Positions 36,925-47,069 of a stretch of 64,000 bases of DNA are shown piece after piece; within the stretch, counting starts at the first letter, position 1, and every line of letters begins with the position of its first letter. The DNA comes from Lachancea thermotolerans CBS 6340. Lineage: Eukaryota; Ascomycota; Saccharomycetes; Saccharomycetales; Saccharomycetaceae. The stretch is from NCBI RefSeq assembly GCF_000142805.1, contig NC_013077.1, forward strand, positions 124,001-188,000, in the 5' to 3' direction. The notes under the pieces were generated by a model. The model had not been told where the DNA came from, ran no database searches, and worked only from the letters and a program-made list of their open reading frames with translations. The position numbers and the translations under genes were made by a program.

Positions 36925-39900
36925 ATGGTGGCCGAAGACGACTATTACGCATTCGATAACGAGTCTCTTCTACGCTCCAGAACCGGTGCGTCTGGAGTGC
37001 AGCATGGAGACTCGCTAGTGAGGCGAGACAGAAACGATTTCGCGGACCCTGGCAACCCGCATCACTACTATGCCCAAAAAGCACAGGAGCAGCGACAAAA
37101 GGGCCATGTACAAGTCCAGGAGTCCATTCCGCTCCAGGACATGTCCGACAGGCCGCAAAAGGCGGCTCAGGCTAAGAAAGCTAATTCGCTCTCGTTGTGG
37201 CAGCTATACTGCTATGTGATCACATTCTGGGCGCCAGCGCCACTCCTTTCGCTGTTCGGAATGACCAAAAAGGAGCGCCAATTTGCATGGAGAGAGAAAA
37301 TAGCTCTCCTCTCGGTTATAGTCTACGCCGGTGCGTTTGTTGCGTACCTAACCTTCGGATTTACGCGGACTGTCTGCAGTGGCTCCATTCTCAGACTAAG
37401 GAACAATGAGGTTTCGACGGGCTACTTGATTATAAACGGCAAGTCTTACTCTCTAGACTCTTCTTCGCACCCAGAAGCAGCGGGGATCGAGGATGGCACC
37501 AACGTCCTCTACCCACCAATCAATGCCGGCGGGATGGATGCGTCTTTCCTCTTTCAAAATGTCAACGGCAACTGCAAGGGCCTCATTACTCCAAAAGACA
37601 ACTGCTCGATCCCGTACTCGGATGACAGTCTTGCCTGGTACTTCCCTTGCAAGCTTTTCTCTCAGGATGGTTCCACGCAGCCCAACTTTACCAAAAGCGA
37701 ATACTATGATGGCTGGGCTTGCCACACCTCAGAAACCGCTCGTGAGGCATACTATTCTCTATCTGCCGCTGCAGATGTTTACTTCACTTGGGACGATATC
37801 AAGAACTCTACAAGAAACCTGGTTGTGTACAATGGCCATGTTCTTGACTTGGACTTACTTAACTGGTTGCAGACAGATGACTTAGACTACCCCCCTTTAT
37901 TTGACCAGTTGAGAGACTCCAAGTTACAAGGCTATGACATATCGTTGGTGTTATCAGACTCATTCGAGAGGAGAGCTGCTCGGTGTTTGTCGGAAATAAT
38001 TAAGGTTGGCGAGATAGACTCTTCAACAATTGGTTGCTTGGCTTCTCAAGTCGTACTTTACATTTCGCTTGTTTTCATCCTGTCTGTTGTGGTTTTAAAG
38101 TTCCTGATTGCATGCTACTTCAGGTGGTTTGTAGCTAAAAAGCAAGGTGCATTTAACGACGACAACAAAACCATGAATCAGCATGCCAAACAGATTGAAG
38201 ACTGGTCTGGAGATATGAATGCTCAGGGTCCCATAAGAAAAATGGAGCCTTACTCAAGGCCAGGAGACCAGCGCAGACTTTCCACATTAGATCTTATTAA
38301 GCGGAACTCTCGGATGCTTCTCAATGATACTGTTGATGTTACGGATAAATTTCATGGTATGACAACTATGACCACCCAGTCCTATCTGAAAGCAAACACA
38401 CCAGACATTAATCTCGACAAAAACGCTTTCCAGTCTCCCTTCACAAATGATTTGATATCGTCTTCCCAGGCCCAGGAAACTTTGGACCCTACAATCATTC
38501 ACCCTGAAGTTGTCACACAACCTCCAGCTGACTATATGCCTTCATCTTACCCATTGATACATACCGTGTGTTTTGTGACCTGTTATTCCGAGGATGAAGA
38601 AGGGCTACGGACAACTTTAGACTCACTATCGACCACTGACTACCCGAACTCGCACAAACTTATCATGGTGGTTTGCGATGGTATCATTAAAGGTTCCGGA
38701 AATGACCGCACCACCCCCGAGATCGCGTTAAGTATGGTTGAGGATTTCGTGGTTCCTCCAGAAGAGGTGGAGCCTCACTCATATGTTGCTGTTGCTTCAG
38801 GTTCGAAGAGACATAATATGGCGAAGGTTTATGCAGGATTTTACAAGTACAACGACGCTACGATCCCCTCTGAACTTCAACAACGTGTACCAATGGTCGT
38901 TGTTGTAAAGTGTGGAACTCCGGACGAACAAGGTTCTATGAAACCTGGTAATAGAGGTAAGCGTGATTCCCAAGTGATACTCATGTCGTTTTTGCAGAGA
39001 TTGACTTTTGATGAAAGAATGACAGCCTTTGAATATCAACTTCTGAAAAATATCTGGCAAATTACTGGCTTGATGGCTGAATTTTACGAGCTGGTTTTGA
39101 TGGTCGATGCCGACACTAAGGTTTTCCCAGATTCTTTAACTAATATGGCCGCTGAAATGGTGAAGGACCCTGAAATTATGGGCTTATGTGGCGAAACAAA
39201 AATTGCGAATAAAGGCACATCTTGGGTTACGTGGATCCAGGTATTTGAGTATTATATTTCGCATCACCAAGCTAAGGCTTTTGAGTCTGTATTTGGAAGT
39301 GTTACATGTTTACCTGGCTGCTTTTCTATCTATAGGATTAAGGCTCCAAAGGGAAAAGACGGCTACTGGGTACCCATCTTAGCGAATCCAGACATTGTTG
39401 AAAGGTATTCTGATAATGACACGGGTACATTACACAAAAAGAATCTTCTTTTGCTGGGTGAGGACAGATTTCTTTCCTCTCTTATGCTGAAAACCTTCCC
39501 AAAAAGAAAACAGGTCTTCGTCCCCAAAGCAGCTTGCAAAACTATTGTCCCAGACAAGTTTAAAGTCCTCTTATCACAGCGCCGTAGATGGATCAACTCG
39601 ACAGTTCACAATCTGATGGAACTCGTTCTTGTTAAGGATTTGTGCGGTAGTTTTTGCTTTTCCATGCAATTCGTCATCGGAATGGAACTGATTGGTACGA
39701 TGGTTTTGCCATTGGCTATCTGCTTTTCGATTTACGTGGTTATATTTGCTATTGTTTCCCACCCAACACCCATCGTTACCCTCGTATTGCTGGCTATTAT
39801 ATTGGGTCTTCCCGGATTGCTGATTGTTGTTACCGCAACCCGTATATCCTACTTGGGGTGGATGTTCATTTACCTTTTAGCCTTACCAATCTGGAATTTC

Positions 39901-40152
39901 GTGTTGCCAGTTTATGCTTACTGGAAATTTGACGATTTTAGTTGGGGCGACACAAGGACAATTGCAGGTGGGAATAAATCCGCACATGAAGAAGAAGAAG
40001 GTGAATTCGATCATTCTAAGATCAGAATGAGAACCTGGAGAGAATTTCAAAAGGAGGAGCACTCCAATGACGATGACCGGGGTCAACATTCAAGGTTGAA
40101 TTCCATTTTGAACCTGGACCTGCTGCCAGAAAGCAGCAACTTTCATAGATGA
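36925..40152 (+). CDS. CHS3: Chs3, chitin synthase III catalytic subunit
   Basis: 1,075 residues from ATG 36925 (S. cerevisiae 1,165; shortened mainly in the N-terminal cytosolic part and the middle linker). N-terminus [12 protein letters not shown] and [13 protein letters not shown]; two membrane helices about 85-160; long luminal/linker part; helix near 375-400; GT2 domain with [35 protein letters not shown], the [19 protein letters not shown] block and [15 protein letters not shown]; then about three membrane helices and a tail with [12 protein letters not shown]. Chs3 makes most cell-wall chitin and the bud-neck ring, and its traffic depends on Chs4-7. Followed by POA1 as YBR023C-YBR022W. 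Confidence 0.97.
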   Translation: MVAEDDYYAFDNESLLRSRTGASGVQHGDSLVRRDRNDFADPGNPHHYYAQKAQEQRQKGHVQVQESIPLQDMSDRPQKAAQAKKANSLSLWQLYCYVITFWAPAPLLSLFGMTKKERQFAWREKIALLSVIVYAGAFVAYLTFGFTRTVCSGSILRLRNNEVSTGYLIINGKSYSLDSSSHPEAAGIEDGTNVLYPPINAGGMDASFLFQNVNGNCKGLITPKDNCSIPYSDDSLAWYFPCKLFSQDGSTQPNFTKSEYYDGWACHTSETAREAYYSLSAAADVYFTWDDIKNSTRNLVVYNGHVLDLDLLNWLQTDDLDYPPLFDQLRDSKLQGYDISLVLSDSFERRAARCLSEIIKVGEIDSSTIGCLASQVVLYISLVFILSVVVLKFLIACYFRWFVAKKQGAFNDDNKTMNQHAKQIEDWSGDMNAQGPIRKMEPYSRPGDQRRLSTLDLIKRNSRMLLNDTVDVTDKFHGMTTMTTQSYLKANTPDINLDKNAFQSPFTNDLISSSQAQETLDPTIIHPEVVTQPPADYMPSSYPLIHTVCFVTCYSEDEEGLRTTLDSLSTTDYPNSHKLIMVVCDGIIKGSGNDRTTPEIALSMVEDFVVPPEEVEPHSYVAVASGSKRHNMAKVYAGFYKYNDATIPSELQQRVPMVVVVKCGTPDEQGSMKPGNRGKRDSQVILMSFLQRLTFDERMTAFEYQLLKNIWQITGLMAEFYELVLMVDADTKVFPDSLTNMAAEMVKDPEIMGLCGETKIANKGTSWVTWIQVFEYYISHHQAKAFESVFGSVTCLPGCFSIYRIKAPKGKDGYWVPILANPDIVERYSDNDTGTLHKKNLLLLGEDRFLSSLMLKTFPKRKQVFVPKAACKTIVPDKFKVLLSQRRRWINSTVHNLMELVLVKDLCGSFCFSMQFVIGMELIGTMVLPLAICFSIYVVIFAIVSHPTPIVTLVLLAIILGLPGLLIVVTATRISYLGWMFIYLLALPIWNFVLPVYAYWKFDDFSWGDTRTIAGGNKSAHEEEEGEFDHSKIRMRTWREFQKEEHSNDDDRGQHSRLNSILNLDLLPESSNFHR

Positions 40153-40314
40153 TCTCGCTACATGAAAACTTACGTGAACAGTAGGTGGCCTATCAAGATT
40201 CCGAGCATTTTTTGCATTAAAAAAATTTCATTCATTCACTTATTTAAAGCTCTCCCCACTCGTGCTTGTACAAATCGAAATGAGCTATTTGCATATCCCA
40301 AATATCTATTATAT

Positions 40315-40866
40315 TCATAGTACGTAAACCGTAAATGAAAGGGAACTTTGCTCAGCCAGCAGCTGTTCAGTTTTGGGCCAGGGAACTCCAAAAATTCCAC
40401 TGTTAATTTGAGGCATTTCGAGTTTGTAATCCGCAACAGGCACCTTCAGCTTGTCCTTAAATCTCTGAATATACTTACGTGAAAACGAGTCGATTTCACC
40501 GCCAGAGCCTGTATCACTAAAGATTTTAATGCGCATGTCTTCTAGTGCTTGCTTAGTGTAACTTAGAATACTATCACCTGTCCCCTGTTGCGATCCACCA
40601 AACGATGCAGTGAAGAGACAGCCAATGAGTAACGTTGAGTCCGTGTAGCTTGGAATTAAAACGAACTTACCCAGCAAGCTTGACCCGAACTTTTCGCACA
40701 GTTCAATGTAGTCCCCTTCAGCTTTTGGAAACTTCGCCCCTAATTGGTATGCTATTCCTCCGCCCCATGACCCGTTGCAGTTACACGAATGAATCAAAAT
40801 CCTTGGATGAGAGATGGACGCAGCTAGGCAGTTACCTCTAACATAACGAACATTTGAAACGCCCAT
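40315..40866 (-). CDS. POA1: Poa1, macrodomain ADP-ribose-1''-phosphate phosphatase
   Basis: 183 residues from ATG 40866 (S. cerevisiae 177). Macrodomain with [20 protein letters not shown] (phosphate/ribose-binding loop, about 30-50), [14 protein letters not shown] and [12 protein letters not shown] (about 155-166). The orthologue removes the 1''-phosphate from ADP-ribose made during tRNA splicing, and also binds ADP-ribose. This links loosely with the intron-bearing tRNAs here, an inference only. Convergent with CHS3. FUR4, which follows POA1 in S. cerevisiae, is absent; SNQ2 takes its place. Confidence 0.95.
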   Translation of the reverse strand: MGVSNVRYVRGNCLAASISHPRILIHSCNCNGSWGGGIAYQLGAKFPKAEGDYIELCEKFGSSLLGKFVLIPSYTDSTLLIGCLFTASFGGSQQGTGDSILSYTKQALEDMRIKIFSDTGSGGEIDSFSRKYIQRFKDKLKVPVADYKLEMPQINSGIFGVPWPKTEQLLAEQSSLSFTVYVL

Positions 40867-41070
40867 AGCAGTTCTTGTGTATTTCGCAATTACACACAGA
40901 TATTTTGGTTATGGGAACTTGAGCAATGAAGTTTTGTTATTCTCATCGTATGATATTCCAAGCGTATGTTAAGAACATAGAATGATTACAGAGGCAGCGT
41001 TTATTATTTATTATGTAAAAGCACTGCTGACATATTTGTACAGAAGTCTCTTATATGTTGTCTATGATGG

Positions 41071-44000
41071 TCACTCCTTCTTCATCTTGCCCATGATCAT
41101 CTTCCCTAATTTTGTCTGTTTCAATGAAAAGCTTCTGACATGGAAAATGTAATACAAAACTGCCATCGCGAAGATATTGAAGCAAATGTACACCCAGAAA
41201 AATCCAAAATTTCTCCATAAGTAGCTGTACTTGACGCTAATCTGGCTCAGGTAATCGTCACCAACCTCGAAAACACAGTATCCACAGTTTTCAGTATCAT
41301 TCGGGTTGTTGATATAACCAGCAGCCGTCTTCAAAAACGCGGACATATATTCTCCGCAAGTTTGTCCTGCAGGAGGGTTGACATATGACATTTCGTTTTT
41401 CTTGCAACGTACTGGCTTCTTGTGCAGAACTAAACTAATTGCGTTTTGCACAAAGTAGGTGTAGGGAGACGCTTTCCACATAAAGGTCCAAAAACCCGGC
41501 ATTAGACTTGCAGGTTGTACAACACCGCAGAAAGAAATCAAAAAGGACAAACACAAACTCAGTAAAACACCAGCGGAAGGCAAGTTTGGAGCAGCATACA
41601 GCAGCATTAAACCTAGTCCCACAAGATAGAGCTGGAACATGATACAGTAGTTCAAGAAGAAAACGCCGGAATAGGTTGCAGCAAAGTGAACCCTAAGTGG
41701 GAAATAGAACGCCACGAAAAATAGTGTCGAGAACACGAGATGGTAAGGGATCTCACACAGGTACTGGGTAAGCAACAAAAATATCCAGTGGAATGTGTTC
41801 GATTTTGACTCCCTGACCTCAAACAATTCACGCGATGCAATAGCACGAGCTTGAATTTGGTTCATAGCTGGTGCTGACACGATCAAAGCCATGAAAGCAG
41901 CAAACATAGTGTTCTGCAGACCACGGTAACTTGTTCCTACATTGTAGAAGGTAAAACCAATAAACAAACCAGCGCTAATGTAAAGCATCATTTTAGCAAT
42001 CAAATATTCAGAATTTCTCCAGAATATGGTGGCTGTTCTTTGAAGCACATATCTGAACTGATAAGAGTAAGATGTCGCATATTTGGAGATCTTCTCATTC
42101 TTATCGGCCGGTGGGGAGTTTTGTTTTGAGTCTCTGAGATAGTTTTCAATTTCTTCATTAGCCTCGTTGAACTGAGGGGAGTTTGTCCAAATTTCATGCC
42201 AGTCTTCCTTCACGGATGCCGTAGCACCTGCACCGATAGCTTCCAAGATGTACTCAGCAGGATTTTCTGTGTGTTCACATTTGCGTGCGCCATTTCCCTC
42301 GAAGTAATTTAGCAAGGTACGAGAGTTTTTCCCGATAGGACCAAAATATACGGTCTGTCCGCCTTTCTTTAACAATAGAAGTCTGTCAAACTGCTCGAAA
42401 AGGGTAGCAGAAGGTTGGTGGATTGTGCATAGAATAGATTGACCGGCTTCCGCTAGTCTTCTCATCAATTGCACAATAGCCCATGATGACTGCGAATCAA
42501 GACCGGAAGTTGGCTCATCCAAGAACAGCAGTAAATCAGGCTTGGCGGCCAACTCGACACCAATGGATACCTTCTTTCTTTGCTCGACATTGAGACCGTA
42601 TCCAACGTCACCGACAAGCGCGTCTGCGTATTCCTCCATATCCAAAATTTCAATTATATCTTCGACGTATGCCATTTTCTCCGCTTCAGGGACAGACTGA
42701 GGTCTACGCATCCTAGCTGCAAACTGTAGAGACTCTCTGACTGTCATCTCTTTGACATGCACATCCTGCTGCTGAACATAACCCGTGCGTCTTTCGAAAC
42801 TAGCGTCAATGTGATTACCGTTCACAAGCATGTCACCTGTGATGATACCAACGTTCCTTTGAGCCAAAGTATTCAACAAGGTTGTTTTACCCGCGCCTGA
42901 CTCACCCATTAGTGCTGTTAATGTCCCCGGCGCACAGTAACCGCTCACGTTGTCCAGCAGCCGACGGGTTGAACCCCTGTAAGGGATAGTGTAACAAACG
43001 TTTCTCCAGATAAAGATTCCCGTACTTTTTAGTCCCTGAAGAGCCTCGGCAGAGCTACCGCTAGTGGAGGCATTAGAGTCCAAGTTTTTCTTCGCCTCGG
43101 ACATAGTGAGCGATTTCTCTCTACTTTCCTCATCTGACGAGGGACTAACTCTCTTTGCCCCCTTCTTGAACACTAATGTATCGCCCGATCCCATCGATGT
43201 AGTGTTCAATTCTGTAATCAAACACTTTAAAGCGACATAAACCGCCAAGAAAGCGAACAGAAATCCTAGGTTTCTCCAGGTATGATCATACTTGTAGCCA
43301 TAATTGGCCTTAATGTAATCATCGCCATTAACGTAATCTTGGCCCGGCTTCGAGCCCACAAAAGCACAAACCTGGTTTTCAGTGGCTACGTTAGCGTAAG
43401 CAGGACCAGCGGGGATGATACTTCCCGTGCAGTCCATCTTTCTGGCGTGGAACTCCGAATTCAGCATACTTTCAAATGTGTATCTGATAGGAATACAATA
43501 TGAAATCCATTTGAACCAGGGGTGCATGGACTCTAGTTGGATCATGTAGGTTGAGTACAGAACCAGCGCCATAAGACTGGTACCTGCAATCGAATTAGCC
43601 TGAGCAACCGATGAACTGAAAGCTGTAATCAACTCAAAGAAGGCATTGATGGACTCAGAACATAAAATGAGGAACAGGAAAGAGGTGAAGAATCTGTTCG
43701 CTTCTCTTGTCAGGCCAGAAAGGAAGTAGATGATAATGTAGAAGCATGTTTGACTCAAAAATCTAAATGGAAATTCCGAAAGTGAAGTTGCAAGCGCTTC
43801 TGCCGCTGGATGGTATAGAGAGTATGACTTGTGTTTCTGAACGACAGGTCTGCCATCTAAACTGATTTTTGCAAGCCCCATCAAGGAGACATACAAGATA
43901 GAGAAATAGAAGACACCACCTCTTGAAAATGCGCCTGATACACCGGAGGGTAAGTTGTAATACAGGGAACCAGACACCAAACTTTGAATGATCGAGGCAA

Positions 44001-45570
44001 TCAAGTTGGTGATGGTGTATGCTTTATCACCGTATATCCTTTGGACGCCACGCTTGGTACAAAGCTTGACTTGTTCGGCAAAAGATACAGTGTATTTGGA
44101 CTTTTTGCGATTTAATTTGGATTTCTCTTGGGCCAGAGATGCTGAAAAGAGTTCCTTTGTTTTTTCTGCTTCTGTTTCTCTTTTGTAGTTGTCAATGTCC
44201 TTGAGAAGGTCCTGGTATTCTTGAGACTCTAGCCACAGCTTCTCAAACTCATCTGCGGTTCTGGGAACTTTGTTCTCAAACCCTGGCACGTATTCATGGA
44301 GACCGTTGGGGTCTGTTAGTGCTGTGAGAAACTCTGCGGAGGCCTGTCTCGCTGGGCACAAGAAACCCAATTTCTTGAAGTATGCCTTGGCATCCTCTAC
44401 GTGGCCGTAATAGATCTGTCTACCATCAAACAGGACAGTGACTTTGTCGAAACATTCGTAGATGTTTTCACTGGCCTGGTAGATTGTGACGAACGCGACA
44501 GACTTCTGGAGGTTGGTCATGATTCTGATGGCTTGGGCGAATTCCAAGGCAGTGGAGGCGTCAAGACCTCTGGTCGCGTTGTCCCAACAGTAGATAGAAC
44601 CCCTTGAAGCGAGTGCTTCGGCGATGGAAACACGCTTACGCTCACCACCAGAAACACCTCTGACAAAGTCGTTTCCGACCTTGGTGTTGTAGGTGTGCCT
44701 CAGACCGAAAATGGTACCGTAGAGCTCGCGCATGGCGGTGATGTATTCGGACCTGGACGCGTTGTCCAGCCTCTTCTGCGGCGTGGTGCACGAAAGCGCA
44801 AAGTCGAGTGTTTGCTGGACCGTCAAGTGCGGGAAGTGCACGTCGGTCTCGCCGTTGTAGATCACGTCGGTTTTGAACTTGGCCATCATTTCCTTCTGGG
44901 AAATCCCGTCGTAGCTGATTTCTCCGCGCACCTCTTCGAAGTTGTCAACCTCACCTGAGACCGTCTTTAAAAAGGACGAGCAGCCAGCGCCGGGTCTGCC
45001 GAGCACCAGGATCATTTCCCCGGGCCGTGCGAGTATGTTGGCATTTCTCACAATGTCTCTGGTCTTGCGGTTCTTAGCCTCGCGGATGCCACGGAAGATG
45101 GTCCGGGGCAACAGCAGTATATCTTCGAATGTCTGTGCCTCGACTGAAGAGCAGTCCTTGCCTACTACGGTGAAGTTCTCACCGATTACGCCTGCGCGAC
45201 GCAGGTGGATGCCCTGCTCCTCGCTGCCGCGCACGTGCGCGCGGATGATAGCCTCTGCGTCGAAGTCATCGGGGTCAACCTGCAGCACGCCGTTCCGCAT
45301 CCTGTGGCTGGAAAGCGTGCGCGCCAGTGTCTCCACGCGCGACAGAACCTCTGGGTCGAGGTCCTCCTCTTCGCCGACGGAGCTGGTTCTGCGTGCCATC
45401 AGGCGCACAATGTGGTCTCTTGCCGCCTGGCCATCGCTCTGCCGCGCGTCCTGGAATTCCTCCTTGGTCCCGGGCCCTGTGTACGCGGCCTCGTGCTCCG
45501 CCTCGCTGCGGCTCGATGCTGCGCCCGACCTTGGCTCTGCGCCGGACTTAGCCTGCACGTCTGCGCTCAT
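41071..45570 (-). CDS. SNQ2: Snq2-type PDR ABC multidrug transporter
   Basis: 1,499 residues from ATG 45570 (S. cerevisiae Snq2 1,501). Full-size ABCG/PDR layout: NBD1 with the degenerate Walker A GRPGAGCS and VSGGERKR signature, six membrane helices, NBD2 with Walker A GESGAGKT, the degenerate signature LNVEQRKKVSIG and Walker B LLFLDEPTSGLD, six more helices. The Cys instead of Lys in the first Walker A and the altered second signature are normal for the family. It exports 4-NQO, triazoles and other hydrophobic compounds. Beginning and end differ in composition: the first 130 or so codons are strongly GC-rich, the 3' end AT-rich. No perfect PDRE (TCCRYGSR) found upstream. Confidence 0.93.
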   Translation of the reverse strand: MSADVQAKSGAEPRSGAASSRSEAEHEAAYTGPGTKEEFQDARQSDGQAARDHIVRLMARRTSSVGEEEDLDPEVLSRVETLARTLSSHRMRNGVLQVDPDDFDAEAIIRAHVRGSEEQGIHLRRAGVIGENFTVVGKDCSSVEAQTFEDILLLPRTIFRGIREAKNRKTRDIVRNANILARPGEMILVLGRPGAGCSSFLKTVSGEVDNFEEVRGEISYDGISQKEMMAKFKTDVIYNGETDVHFPHLTVQQTLDFALSCTTPQKRLDNASRSEYITAMRELYGTIFGLRHTYNTKVGNDFVRGVSGGERKRVSIAEALASRGSIYCWDNATRGLDASTALEFAQAIRIMTNLQKSVAFVTIYQASENIYECFDKVTVLFDGRQIYYGHVEDAKAYFKKLGFLCPARQASAEFLTALTDPNGLHEYVPGFENKVPRTADEFEKLWLESQEYQDLLKDIDNYKRETEAEKTKELFSASLAQEKSKLNRKKSKYTVSFAEQVKLCTKRGVQRIYGDKAYTITNLIASIIQSLVSGSLYYNLPSGVSGAFSRGGVFYFSILYVSLMGLAKISLDGRPVVQKHKSYSLYHPAAEALATSLSEFPFRFLSQTCFYIIIYFLSGLTREANRFFTSFLFLILCSESINAFFELITAFSSSVAQANSIAGTSLMALVLYSTYMIQLESMHPWFKWISYCIPIRYTFESMLNSEFHARKMDCTGSIIPAGPAYANVATENQVCAFVGSKPGQDYVNGDDYIKANYGYKYDHTWRNLGFLFAFLAVYVALKCLITELNTTSMGSGDTLVFKKGAKRVSPSSDEESREKSLTMSEAKKNLDSNASTSGSSAEALQGLKSTGIFIWRNVCYTIPYRGSTRRLLDNVSGYCAPGTLTALMGESGAGKTTLLNTLAQRNVGIITGDMLVNGNHIDASFERRTGYVQQQDVHVKEMTVRESLQFAARMRRPQSVPEAEKMAYVEDIIEILDMEEYADALVGDVGYGLNVEQRKKVSIGVELAAKPDLLLFLDEPTSGLDSQSSWAIVQLMRRLAEAGQSILCTIHQPSATLFEQFDRLLLLKKGGQTVYFGPIGKNSRTLLNYFEGNGARKCEHTENPAEYILEAIGAGATASVKEDWHEIWTNSPQFNEANEEIENYLRDSKQNSPPADKNEKISKYATSYSYQFRYVLQRTATIFWRNSEYLIAKMMLYISAGLFIGFTFYNVGTSYRGLQNTMFAAFMALIVSAPAMNQIQARAIASRELFEVRESKSNTFHWIFLLLTQYLCEIPYHLVFSTLFFVAFYFPLRVHFAATYSGVFFLNYCIMFQLYLVGLGLMLLYAAPNLPSAGVLLSLCLSFLISFCGVVQPASLMPGFWTFMWKASPYTYFVQNAISLVLHKKPVRCKKNEMSYVNPPAGQTCGEYMSAFLKTAAGYINNPNDTENCGYCVFEVGDDYLSQISVKYSYLWRNFGFFWVYICFNIFAMAVLYYIFHVRSFSLKQTKLGKMIMGKMKKE

Positions 45571-45650
45571 GGTCTGTTTAAGCCTCTGTCGTGAGATCGA
45601 GTTGCTAAAAAGTCAGCACAATATATTTGTAGCTGTGGTGCTGCTTGCAA

Positions 45651-45681
45651 GTCTCTAGTCTCTAGTCTCGAGTCTCGAGTC
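45651..45681 (+). repeat. 7-bp tandem repeat upstream of SNQ2
   Basis: GTCTCTA twice, then GTCTCGA twice, then GTC: four and a bit units, about 80 bp before the SNQ2 start. Likely variable in length between strains. Confidence 0.8.
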
Positions 45682-46067
45682 AAAACGGTATCCTGAATGA
45701 GCCCTATCGACCGTTTTAGTGGAATGCGCTCGAGAGTTTGCTTGTTGGCCTCTGACTACTTTTGCTGCGTTGGCCCGCCGGCCTCTCATTATTTATATTT
45801 TCTTTCATCTTTCTTTCTCGTATTGCACTACTACCAATTTACGCTCTAAACCCGTCGTAAACACGGATTCTGAACGCCTCTAGCGCGGCTGTTAGAAATC
45901 ACCATCAACTACAAAATCATGACAAATACATGCACATTTTTAGCCAACATTGGGAGGGGCACAGAGCTGTGCGAATGCATGTGTTTTTCTCTTGGAAATT
46001 TGTCGCTTAGAATCACGAGCATCAGAGCTGATGGGGAAGAAAATGCAGCATGGAACTGCGTAAAAGC

Positions 46068-46082
46068 CCCGGTTGCCGGGGC
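46068..46082. other. GC-rich hairpin in the SNQ2 promoter
   Basis: CCCCGG-TTG-CCGGGG: a 6-bp perfect stem with a 3-nt loop. It shares the core CCGGTTGCCG with the larger palindrome 114 bp further upstream of SNQ2, which may mean two copies of a related binding site. Confidence 0.6.
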
Positions 46083-46181
46083 GATAAAGGATTTTTCCGA
46101 GAAAGCTTCCGCTTCCGACAAGGACCTCAGGGATCTCCGCTGCTGAAAAGAACTTTCTAAACCCGAAAAATAAAGGTCCCG

Positions 46182-46203
46182 GTTGCCGAAAGCTTTCGGC
46201 AAC
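46182..46203. promoter_or_regulatory. Perfect 22-bp palindrome upstream of SNQ2
   Basis: Left half GTTGCCGAAAG is followed directly by its exact reverse complement CTTTCGGCAAC. The CCG/CGG triplets are inverted with an 8-bp gap, the arrangement bound by dimeric zinc-cluster factors. About 610 bp before SNQ2. The factor is unknown. Confidence 0.55.
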
Positions 46204-47069
46204 TTGCACTTTCTGCCCACGTGATAACGGCCTGACGCCTAATGGAGGCGTTGCACATTAGGAACCGAGCACACTGGATCTTTGTTCGGCATGTGGTGGA
46301 AGCCAAACCCGGATAGCGAAGACACGAAGCTCAGGCTACGAAGCTCGGAAGAGGCTGCGATAGCCGCGCCCCCTACAAGATACGCAGGTCTAGGGCGCAG
46401 AATTTACCAGCCGTCTCGCAGAGCTGCAGTTGCATGGTTTTGAAGCCCCAGTTCTAAATCATCGGCCGGCAGTTGCTTTGGTCAGCGATTCTCTTTGCTA
46501 GCGGCTCTCTTCATCGTGCGGCGTGCCCGCTAAAATTTTAGGGTGGTGGTGTACATTGTTAGCTAAGCAGGGTGGCGAGCCCGCAGGGTACCGGAGCGGA
46601 GGCGAAAGTCATCGGAGCGGAAACCTCCTCCTTAGGCACGGCCGTAGGCACGGATGTGGCTGTAGTCGGGCCGACGTTACGGCCGAATCGACGGCCGTGT
46701 TTGTGGAGGTGCATGGGTGCCCATGCGGCGACGTTGTCAGATGGTCAGCGAAGAATTGCGCCCGCATCGGTGGAAACCGTTCAACTCGAATCCTCTTGCG
46801 GGTTTAAGATGGCCACACATGTTTCACCGCACCCAGATCCTTCTGGCTCCGCTTTCCTTCAAGCGCCCTAGGTTTGCTGCCAGCTCTGTGGCCTTTGTGG
46901 GTCCCTTTCTCATGTAGTCCTGAACGGAGCCTCTCTCTGGTTTCGTACGGCGTTTCGATGCCCATTGGAGTCCGGTTTTTTTCTAAAAAAAAATTAAGAT
47001 TATGTAATAGTACCTGTGCTAGGCCTGTTTTGATTAGAGCGCCGGCCTGCCAGCGCTGCCCGACGCTGG

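Larger units (their letters stand above)
45571..47069. other. Intergenic region between GAL1 and SNQ2
   Basis: 1.5 kb, the SNQ2 promoter plus the 3' side of GAL1. No gene supported; GC-rich open frames at 46,520-46,900 have no family resemblance. Contains a 7-bp tandem repeat, a hairpin, a perfect 22-bp palindrome and a GC-rich part (46,560-46,760) with repeated ACGGCCG blocks. Confidence 0.5.

Noticed and set aside
45571-46000. Possible PDRE in the SNQ2 promoter (CACGGATT near 45862)
   Set aside because: Its complement AATCCGTG does not complete TCCRYGSR; only part of the site is present.
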